Source: Phil1 sp964546125 (GTDB lineage Bacteria; Bacillota; Clostridia; Christensenellales; CAG-138). From it: a stretch of DNA of 6,395 nt. The position numbers and the translations under genes were made by a program. The notes beneath the pieces were generated by a model that had not been told where the DNA came from, did no database searches, and worked only from the letters and a program-made list of their open reading frames with translations. This document shows, piece after piece, positions 1 to 5,024 of this stretch (position 1 is its first letter; every line of letters starts with the position of its first letter). The stretch covers positions 1-6,395 of the forward strand of contig CAZJIS010000080.1 of the NCBI GenBank assembly GCA_964546125.1, given 5' to 3'.

Positions 1-45
1 CGGAAGCGAACGATCCTCTTCCGCAATGTGATACCTTCCTGCAAA

Positions 46-76
46 GATACCGACTCGGGCTTCCCGGGCCGGTATC
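46..76. terminator. Interrupted hairpin, possible terminator of a gene left of the window
   Basis: An inverted repeat with outer arms GATACCG (46-52) and CGGTATC (70-76), a one-by-one mismatch (A53/C69), then a six-pair inner stem (54-59 with 63-68, one G-U pair) and a CTT loop. On the plus strand it is followed by GCCTATTTTGCC, a weak T-run at 82-85. It could end a plus-strand gene lying left of the window that converges on the flotillin gene, but no such gene end can be shown here. The rest of bases 1-172 holds no coding region I can support. Confidence 0.35.
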
Positions 77-172
77 GCCTATTTTGCCGCAGATCCGGCT
101 TGCCGTTTGCCCGTTTTTTCATATTAAAATGGTGCACAGGACAAATGCCCGTGCGCTTCGCGTATTTAAGAA

Positions 173-200
173 GGCGGGCTTCGCCTGCGCGAAGCCCGCC
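173..200 (-). terminator. Rho-independent terminator-like hairpin of the flotillin gene
   Basis: A perfect 12-bp stem, GGCGGGCTTCGC (173-184) with GCGAAGCCCGCC (189-200), closed by a four-base loop. It lies 16 bp beyond the TGA stop (217-219) of the minus-strand flotillin gene. Read in that direction the stem is followed by TTCTTAAATA, a T-rich but imperfect tail. The position, stem strength and GC content fit an intrinsic terminator; the interrupted T-tract is the weak point. On the plus strand the hairpin is followed by AAGTGCCC, so it is not a good terminator in that direction. Confidence 0.7.
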
Positions 201-216
201 AAGTGCCCGGTTATAA

Positions 217-1602
217 TCAGTTCGCGTTCTGCCCGGATTTGCCGGCCATCACGCCGAGCAGCAGCGATTGCAGGTCGATGCCGGTCGATTCCTTCATGCC
301 CTCCATGATTTGGGAGGTGCTTTCCATTACATCGCGCACGATTTTTGTGGAATTCCCCTCGCCGTACATGACGATCTTCTCGGTTTGCGCAAGCGGCGCG
401 GCTGCGTTTTTCACGACCTCAGGCAGCGCGTTGAGATACATTTCAAGCACCGACGCTTCGCCCATCTTGCGCTGCGCTTCGGCCTTTTTCTCGATGGCCT
501 CAGCCTCGGCAAGGCCCTTGGCGCGGATGCCCGCGGCCTCCTGCTCCATGGCGTAGCGCGCGGCTTCGGCTTCGGCGCGCCTTGCTTCGGCGGCTTTCAC
601 AGCTTCGAACATCTTCGCTTCGGCCTCTTTCTGGCGGCGGATAAGGGCGGCCTCGGCATCCTTTTCGGTTTTATACTTCATGGCGTCGGCCTGCTTGCGC
701 ACATCCGCATCGAGCTGGCGCTCTTTGAGCGCGATCTCCTTCTCGGCAAGCTCCGCCTCTTTCTCCTTGCGGGCGATGTCCGCATCCGTGCGCGCGACCT
801 CGATGGTTTTCCTTTGCGCCTCCTGCTGGATGGAATAGGCCGCATCGGCCTCGGCCTTTTTCGTATCCGCCTTGACCTGCATCTCGGCCTGCTGCACGGC
901 AAGCGCCGCGTTCTGCTCGGCCATCAGCTTCTCGGCCGTCACTTTAACGGCGTTCGCCTCCTGCTGCGCGTTGGCCGCGGCGATGGCGATGTCCCTTTGC
1001 GCGTTGGCCTTGGCGATGGAAGCGTTCTTGCGAATTTGCTCGACGTTGTCGATGCCCATATTCTCGATGGTGCCGGCGTTATCCTTGAAGTTTTGAATGT
1101 TGAAGTTCACGACCTCGATGCCGAGCTTATCCATATCGGGCACCACGTTCTCGGTGATCTTCTGGGCGACGCCCTGGCGGTCCTGTACCATTTCCTTGAG
1201 CCCTACGGAGCCGACGATCTCGCGCATGTTGCCCTCCATCACCTGTGTGATGAGGCTGATCATCTCCGGCTGGCGCATGCCCAGCAGCGACTCGGCGGCG
1301 CGCTTGAGCAGCTCCGGCCGGGAAGAGATTTTGACGTTAGCGACGCCGTCGACCATCACGTTAATGAACTCGTTGGTGGGCACGGCTTCACTCGTTTTTA
1401 CATCTACCTGCATCACGCGCAAAGAAAGCCTGTCGACCCGCTCAAAAAACGGCACGCGCCAGCCCGCGCGGCCGATGAGAATGCGCTTTTGCCCGAGGCC
1501 CGAGATGATGTAGGCCGTATCCGGCGGAGCCTTGAGATAACCCATCACGAACAAAAGAATGGCTGCGCCTGCCGCGAGCGCAATATAAACGATGTCTGGC
1601 AT
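217..1602 (-). CDS. Flotillin-like SPFH/Band 7 membrane scaffold protein
   Basis: 461 residues. It is probably a membrane-anchored scaffold of the flotillin/YqiK type, which oligomerises and organises membrane microdomains. Visible architecture: a short N-terminal hydrophobic segment (about 4-22, rich in Ile, Ala, Leu and Val) with no cleavage site, so likely an anchor; an SPFH/Band 7 domain (about 25-190, including GRAGWRVPFFERVDRLSLR at 44-62 and the stretch around 150-172 ending in VNFNIQNFKD); a long Ala/Glu/Lys/Arg-rich coiled coil (about 190-385); and a flotillin-like C-terminal region (about 385-455, containing MYLNALPEVVKNAAAPL and STGIDLQSLLLGVM). The length is closer to FloT (about 510 aa) than to the shorter FloA. 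The ATG at 1602 follows a strong Shine-Dalgarno (AGGGGGGG) by 7 bases. It is transcribed away from galK. No NfeD partner, often adjacent to flotillin genes, is seen in the window. The family call is secure; the cellular role is inferred. Confidence 0.92.
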   Translation of the reverse strand: MPDIVYIALAAGAAILLFVMGYLKAPPDTAYIISGLGQKRILIGRAGWRVPFFERVDRLSLRVMQVDVKTSEAVPTNEFINVMVDGVANVKISSRPELLKRAAESLLGMRQPEMISLITQVMEGNMREIVGSVGLKEMVQDRQGVAQKITENVVPDMDKLGIEVVNFNIQNFKDNAGTIENMGIDNVEQIRKNASIAKANAQRDIAIAAANAQQEANAVKVTAEKLMAEQNAALAVQQAEMQVKADTKKAEADAAYSIQQEAQRKTIEVARTDADIARKEKEAELAEKEIALKERQLDADVRKQADAMKYKTEKDAEAALIRRQKEAEAKMFEAVKAAEARRAEAEAARYAMEQEAAGIRAKGLAEAEAIEKKAEAQRKMGEASVLEMYLNALPEVVKNAAAPLAQTEKIVMYGEGNSTKIVRDVMESTSQIMEGMKESTGIDLQSLLLGVMAGKSGQNAN

Positions 1603-1608
1603 AGCAAT

Positions 1609-1618
1609 ACCCCCCCTA
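1609..1618 (-). promoter_or_regulatory. Shine-Dalgarno with a seven-G run for the flotillin gene
   Basis: On the minus strand the sequence TAGGGGGGGTATTGCT precedes the ATG at 1602. The seven G residues (complement of C1610-C1616) supply the ribosome binding site and fix the start. A homopolymer of this length inside a ribosome binding site is unusual compared with the AGGAG-type sites of the other genes here. Confidence 0.75.
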
Positions 1619-1634
1619 TTTTATCTTTCATATC

Positions 1635-1663
1635 ATTCTATAACAAATTGCGCGCATCCTCAA
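1635..1663 (-). promoter_or_regulatory. Promoter-like sequence for the flotillin gene
   Basis: On the minus strand, TTGAGG (1658-1663, 4 of 6 to the -35 consensus) is separated by exactly 17 bases from TAGAAT (1635-1640, 5 of 6 to the -10 consensus). This predicts a start of transcription near 1628 and a leader of about 25 bases ending in the G-run ribosome binding site. It resembles a housekeeping sigma-A promoter. I see no clear SigW-type promoter, the class that drives floT in Bacillus subtilis. Confidence 0.55.
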
Positions 1664-1687
1664 CAAAAACCGACAGCGCGCCCCGCG

Positions 1688-1716
1688 TTTACAACGGGCG
1701 GCGGCTATGGTATCTT
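1688..1716 (+). promoter_or_regulatory. Extended -10 promoter-like sequence for galK-galE
   Basis: TTTACA (1688-1693, 5 of 6) is followed after 17 bases by TATCTT (1711-1716, 4 of 6). A TG one base upstream of the -10 (T1708 G1709) makes it an extended -10 element. The predicted start of transcription is near 1723, giving a leader of about 27 bases before the galK ATG. It is back to back with the flotillin promoter with about 25 bp between the two -35 boxes. I recognise no operator for a Gal repressor in this gap. Confidence 0.6.
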
Positions 1717-1749
1717 TTAGCTAAAGATATTCCGGTTAAGGCGGCGGTT

Positions 1750-3042
1750 ATGAAAACGGCGACGGTTTCCCAATGGGCGCGCGCGCTCGCGCGCGGCGAT
1801 ATGAACGATGAACTTGCCCGGCTCTACCCCGGGCAGGCGGATTTTTGCGACCCGTACCTTCTCGCGCTCGAGGCGTTTGCGCGCGCTTTTGGGCCGGAGC
1901 GGCCCATTTCCCTCATGAGCGCGCCGGGGAGGACGGAACTTGGCGGCAACCACACCGACCACCAGCGCGGCCGCGTGCTCGCGGCCGCGGTGAGCCTCGA
2001 TATGGCGGCGGCCGTTTCCCCCAACGCCGAAAACCGCGCGCGCATTCTCTCGCGCGGCATGCCCGAGGTGAACATCGATCTTAGGGACCTCTCCCCAAGG
2101 CGGCAGGAAGAAGGCACCTCGGCCGCGCTCGTGCGCGGCGTGGCGGCGGGCGTGGCCGCAATGGGGGGCGCGATCGGCGGGTTCGATGCAGCGGTCGTTT
2201 CCTCCATCCCCGTGGGGGCGGGGCTTTCCTCCTCGGCGGCCTATGAGATTTTGATCGGCCTGATCTTCAATTCGCTCTATTGCCGCGGCGCGATCGGCCC
2301 CGAAACGCTCGCGCGCATCGGCCATCGGGCGGAAAATGAATATTTCAACAAGCCATGCGGCATGATGGACCAAACCGCCTGCGCCGTGGGCGGCGCGGTC
2401 GCCATCGATTTTTACGAGCGCGAGCGGCCCGTGATTGAGCGGATTGACTGTGATTTCACCGCGCACGGCTATCGGCTCATGCTCGCCTATACGGATTCCG
2501 GCCACGCGGACCTGACCGGGGAATACGCCGCGATCCCGCGCGAGATGCGCGCCGTGGCCGAACATTTCGGCCAAACCGCGCTGCGCGACGTCAACGAAGA
2601 AGCGTTCTATCGGGCTTTGCCCGCGCTCCGCCGCACAACGGGCGACCGTGCGGTGCTGCGCGCAATGCATTTTTTCGATGAAAACCGGCGCGTAAAGCAA
2701 GAGGCCGATGCATTGCGCGCGGGCGACATGCCCGCGTTTGCCGCGCTCATGCGCGCAAGCGGCGCTTCGAGCGAACTGCTGCTCCAAAACATTTGGCCCG
2801 CGGACGACGGGCGGGAGCGCGGCGTGGCGCTCGCGCTCGCGCTCTCGCGGCGCCTGCTCGACCAGCAGGGCGGCGCGTGGCGCGTGCACGGCGGCGGCTT
2901 CGCGGGCACGGTGCAGGCGCTCGTGCCGGAAGCCGGAGCCGAAGCCTACCGCCGCGCGATGGACGAACTGCTTGGGTTGGCCGGCGCCTGCCGCGCCGTT
3001 TTCATCCGCCCCGCGGGCGGCTATGTAATAGGAGGAAACTAA
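1750..3042 (+). CDS. galK: Galactokinase of the GHMP family, clostridial-type variant
   Basis: 430 residues. It is expected to phosphorylate alpha-D-galactose at C1 with ATP, the first committed step of the Leloir pathway, in the cytoplasm. GHMP motifs in order: the signature APGRTELGGNHTDHQ (58-72), the ATP-binding loop VGAGLSSSAA (155-164), PCGMMDQTACAVGG (202-215) with the presumed catalytic Asp207, TGEY (256-259), and the C-terminal glycine motif VHGGGFAGTVQAL (379-391). Arg61 aligns with catalytic Arg37 of human GALK1 and Asp207 with Asp186. The signature departs from the usual GRVNLIGEHTDYN: the sugar-binding Glu becomes Asn67 and the Tyr becomes His71. An N-terminal extension makes it longer than the 382-aa E. 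coli enzyme. The frame stays open far upstream only as antisense of the flotillin gene; ATG 1750, preceded by a weak AAGGCGG (1738-1744) and downstream of the promoter, is the sensible start. The TAA stop lies 3 bp before galE. A related sugar kinase cannot be excluded. Confidence 0.9.
   Translation: MKTATVSQWARALARGDMNDELARLYPGQADFCDPYLLALEAFARAFGPERPISLMSAPGRTELGGNHTDHQRGRVLAAAVSLDMAAAVSPNAENRARILSRGMPEVNIDLRDLSPRRQEEGTSAALVRGVAAGVAAMGGAIGGFDAAVVSSIPVGAGLSSSAAYEILIGLIFNSLYCRGAIGPETLARIGHRAENEYFNKPCGMMDQTACAVGGAVAIDFYERERPVIERIDCDFTAHGYRLMLAYTDSGHADLTGEYAAIPREMRAVAEHFGQTALRDVNEEAFYRALPALRRTTGDRAVLRAMHFFDENRRVKQEADALRAGDMPAFAALMRASGASSELLLQNIWPADDGRERGVALALALSRRLLDQQGGAWRVHGGGFAGTVQALVPEAGAEAYRRAMDELLGLAGACRAVFIRPAGGYVIGGN
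3030..3035 (+). promoter_or_regulatory. Shine-Dalgarno AGGAGG of galE inside the galK end
   Basis: A perfect AGGAGG lies within the last codons of galK, 10 bases before the galE ATG at 3046. The galK stop (3040-3042) falls between this site and the galE start, an arrangement that favours translational coupling of the two genes and confirms the galE start. Confidence 0.8.
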
Positions 3043-3045
3043 AGG

Positions 3046-4035
3046 ATGGGAAAATTCCTTGTTCTCGGCGGCGCGGGCTACATCGGCTCGCACACGGCGC
3101 ACGAACTCACCGTGCGCGGCGATTTTGTGGTGGTGGCGGATAGCCTTGAAAAAGGCCACAGGGAGGCCGTGCCCCAAAAAGCGCTGCTTCGCGTGGGGGA
3201 TATCCGCGAGGCTTCGTTTATGGATGCGCTGTTTGAAGAGTTCGACTTCGATTGCGTAATCCACTTTGCCGCGCATTCGCTCGTGGGCGAGAGCGTGCGC
3301 GACCCGCTCAAATATTACGACAACAACGTGAACGGCACGCGCGTGGTGCTCTCCTGCATGCAAAAGCACGGGGTGAAGCGGATCGTGTTCTCCTCCTCGG
3401 CCGCGGTCTATGGGGAACCGGAAGTTGTGCCCATCCCCGAAACCGCGCCCACGTGCCCGCAAAGCCCCTATGGCGCGAGCAAACTGACCATGGAGCAGAT
3501 GATGGCCTGGTGCGATAAGGCTTATGGCCTGCGCTATGCCTCGCTTCGCTATTTCAACGCCTGCGGCGCGCTGCCGGACGGGAGCATCGGCGAGGATCAC
3601 GCGCCCGAAACGCACCTGATTCCCAACGTTTTGCGCGCGGCGGCGGGCGAGGGCCCCCTGCTTGAAATTTATGGCGAGGATTACCCCACCAGGGACGGCA
3701 CCTGCGTGCGCGATTATATCCACGTGTGCGACCTCGCGCGCGCCCATGCGCTGGCGGCCGGGTATCTCATCGGCGGCGGGGAGAGCGACGTATTCAACCT
3801 CGGCAGCGGCGAGGGTTTCACCAACCGCGAAATCCTCGCGGCCTGCGAAAAGGTCGTGGGCAAACAGATCCCCCACCGCTTCGTCGGCCGGCGTGCGGGA
3901 GACCCCGCAAAGCTCGTTGCCTCCAACGAAAAAGCCGCGCGCGTGCTGGGCTTCGTGCCCGAATTTACCGCGATCGGCGAGATGATTGCCACGGCCTGGG
4001 CCTTTCACGAAAGCCACCCGCACGGTTTTGCCTGA
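3046..4035 (+). CDS. galE: UDP-glucose 4-epimerase
   Basis: 329 residues, close to the 338 of E. coli GalE. It interconverts UDP-galactose and UDP-glucose through a transient 4-keto intermediate, using tightly bound NAD+, in the cytoplasm. It is an extended short-chain dehydrogenase. The N-terminal Rossmann motif GGAGYIGS has glycines 8, 11 and 14. Asp32 probably binds the adenosine ribose and Asp52-Ile53 the adenine. SSSAAVYG carries Ser118, equivalent to E. coli Ser124. The catalytic pair is Tyr142 and Lys146 in YGASK. RYFNACGA (168-175) and RDYIHVCDLA (222-231) belong to the substrate side, and RRAGDPAKLVAS (282-293) is the usual C-terminal epimerase motif. All expected catalytic residues are present. 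It is co-transcribed with galK, 3 bp downstream. Besides galactose use it would supply UDP-galactose for cell-surface glycans. Whether it also accepts UDP-N-acetylhexosamines cannot be decided from these motifs. Confidence 0.96.
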   Translation: MGKFLVLGGAGYIGSHTAHELTVRGDFVVVADSLEKGHREAVPQKALLRVGDIREASFMDALFEEFDFDCVIHFAAHSLVGESVRDPLKYYDNNVNGTRVVLSCMQKHGVKRIVFSSSAAVYGEPEVVPIPETAPTCPQSPYGASKLTMEQMMAWCDKAYGLRYASLRYFNACGALPDGSIGEDHAPETHLIPNVLRAAAGEGPLLEIYGEDYPTRDGTCVRDYIHVCDLARAHALAAGYLIGGGESDVFNLGSGEGFTNREILAACEKVVGKQIPHRFVGRRAGDPAKLVASNEKAARVLGFVPEFTAIGEMIATAWAFHESHPHGFA

Positions 4036-4050
4036 TATGGCGGCCATATC
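4034..4050. repeat. Perfect 7-bp inverted repeat overlapping the galE stop
   Basis: GATATGG (4034-4040) and CCATATC (4044-4050) are perfect inverted arms around a three-base CGG spacer. The left arm includes the last two bases of the galE TGA. No T-tract follows directly (AAATCGGCATGGG comes next; a T5 run appears only at 4074-4078). As a terminator it is therefore weak, and a protein-binding site or a 3'-end stabilising hairpin is equally possible. Confidence 0.4.
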
Positions 4051-4102
4051 AAATCGGCATGGGCTTTGCGCGCTTTTTGACGGCTTTTGCCGCCCGCAAG
4101 GG

Positions 4103-4131
4103 GTGACAGGCGCGCCCGGGAATGGTAAAAT
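4103..4131 (+). promoter_or_regulatory. Extended -10 promoter-like sequence for nfnA-nfnB
   Basis: GTGACA (4103-4108, 5 of 6) is followed after exactly 17 bases by TAAAAT (4126-4131, 5 of 6), with a TG at 4123-4124 one base before the -10, an extended -10 element. The predicted start of transcription is near 4138, giving a leader of about 35 bases. This supports the nfn pair being its own transcription unit rather than read only from the gal promoter. No Rex-type (TTGTGAA...TTCACAA) operator is visible around it. Confidence 0.65.
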
Positions 4132-4172
4132 CAATTGCTGACTAAGCTATCATTGCGAAAGGAGTTCACGCG

Positions 4173-5024
4173 ATGTATCGCATCCTTCAAAAACGCGTGC
4201 TCAGCCCCAACGTTAAACTCATGGTGATCGACGCGCCCCATGTGGCCAAAAAGGCGCTTGCGGGCCAGTTCATCATGCTGCGCATCGATGAAAACGGCGA
4301 GCGCATCCCGCTCACGATCGCCGATTACGACAGGGAAAAAGGCACGGTGACCATCATCTTCCAGGAGGCCGGCAAAACCACCCGCCACCTGGGCCTTCTT
4401 AACGAGGGCGAGTTCCTCATGGATTTCGTCGGCCCGCTGGGCGTCGCCTCCCATTTCGAGGGGGTCAAGCGCGCCGTCGTCATCGGCGGCGGCCTCGGCA
4501 CAGCCATTGCCTACCCGCAGGCCAAGGCGCTTGGCGAACACGGCGCGCAGGTCGATATGATCGTCGGCTTCCGCAACAAAGGGCTGATTATGCTCGAGGA
4601 GGAATTCGCCGCGGTTTCCGACCGGCTTTTCATCACCACGGACGACGGCAGCAACGGCAAAAAGGGCTTTGTGTCGGATGTGCTGCGCGAGCTTCTCGAA
4701 GCGGGCGAAGCCTATGACCTCGTGGTCGCCATCGGCCCGGTGATGATGATGAAGGTCGTGTGCGACATAACGCGGCCCTACGGCATCCACACCGTGGTTT
4801 CGATGAACTCGATCATGGTGGACGGAACCGGCATGTGCGGCTGCTGCCGCGTGACGGTTGGCGGCGAAACGAAGTTCGCGTGCGTCGACGGGCCCGATTT
4901 TGACGGCCACCTCGTTGACTTTGACGAGGCGCTGCGCCGCGGCGCAATGTACCGCAAGGAAGAGGCCGAAAGCCTCGAACAGCACGTTTGCCGTTTGACC
5001 GGGGAGGTGCGCAGCCATGCCTAA
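4173..5024 (+). CDS. nfnA: NfnA: FAD/[2Fe-2S] small subunit of ferredoxin-NAD(P) transhydrogenase
   Basis: 283 residues, the normal family length. It is the small subunit of the NfnAB complex (NADH-dependent reduced ferredoxin:NADP+ oxidoreductase; homologues are also annotated as SudB or ferredoxin-NADP+ reductase alpha subunit). In the known enzyme it carries FAD and a [2Fe-2S] cluster and handles NAD(H). Visible here are an N-terminal FAD-binding barrel with RIPLTIAD (44-51), a dinucleotide-binding segment VVIGGGLGTA (102-111), and a C-terminal cluster loop DGTGMCGCCRV (217-227) plus Cys237. By alignment with the Thermotoga maritima subunit the ligands would be Asp217, Cys222, Cys225 and Cys237, the unusual Asp-plus-three-Cys set. 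Cys224 is an extra cysteine inside the loop. AAAGGAG (4158-4164) sits 8 bases before the ATG. The gene overlaps nfnB by 8 bp, fitting a 1:1 heterodimer. The family call is strong; the exact paralogue, and hence cofactor pairing, is not settled. Confidence 0.9.
   Translation: MYRILQKRVLSPNVKLMVIDAPHVAKKALAGQFIMLRIDENGERIPLTIADYDREKGTVTIIFQEAGKTTRHLGLLNEGEFLMDFVGPLGVASHFEGVKRAVVIGGGLGTAIAYPQAKALGEHGAQVDMIVGFRNKGLIMLEEEFAAVSDRLFITTDDGSNGKKGFVSDVLRELLEAGEAYDLVVAIGPVMMMKVVCDITRPYGIHTVVSMNSIMVDGTGMCGCCRVTVGGETKFACVDGPDFDGHLVDFDEALRRGAMYRKEEAESLEQHVCRLTGEVRSHA
5001..5007 (+). promoter_or_regulatory. Shine-Dalgarno of nfnB inside nfnA
   Basis: GGGGAGG near the end of nfnA lies 9 bases before the ATG at 5017, which makes that ATG the better start than the in-frame ATG at 5026, 18 bases away. 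The 8-bp gene overlap with an internal ribosome binding site indicates coupled translation. Confidence 0.75.

Noticed and set aside
1..122. A minus-strand frame starting at ATG 122 (MKKRANGKPDLRQ...) that stays open to the window edge
   Set aside because: Only about 40 codons are visible, there is no Shine-Dalgarno, codon use (CGA, AGG, AAT) differs from the neighbours, and it runs through the 46-76 hairpin. Sequence left of the window would be needed to support it.
84..308. A plus-strand frame with NARALRVFKKAGF, resembling the end of a GNAT acetyltransferase
   Set aside because: The match is a short motif only. No acetyl-CoA site precedes it, and the frame crosses the terminator hairpin and continues antisense into the flotillin gene, so it is most likely chance.
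1707..1724. A five-codon upstream frame (MVSFS) before galK
   Set aside because: It overlaps the -10 box and lies before the predicted start of transcription, so it would not be in the mRNA.
268..1749. A plus-strand open frame antisense to the flotillin gene and continuous with galK, suggesting a 924-residue fusion
   Set aside because: The extra 494 residues are the complement of the flotillin coiled coil and look low-complexity (His/Leu/Gly-rich). The promoter, galactokinase homology and expected length point to ATG 1750.
4084..4102. A possible stem CTTTTGC/GCAAGGG between galE and nfnA
   Set aside because: It needs two G-U pairs, has no T-tract, and abuts the nfn -35 box. It is too weak to call.
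1717..4134. An 805-codon open frame on the minus strand across galK and galE
   Set aside because: The plus strand in this interval carries complete, motif-rich GalK and GalE with ribosome binding sites. The antisense frame is open because GC-rich codon use leaves few stops; its translation is His/Ala/Arg-rich with no recognisable domain.
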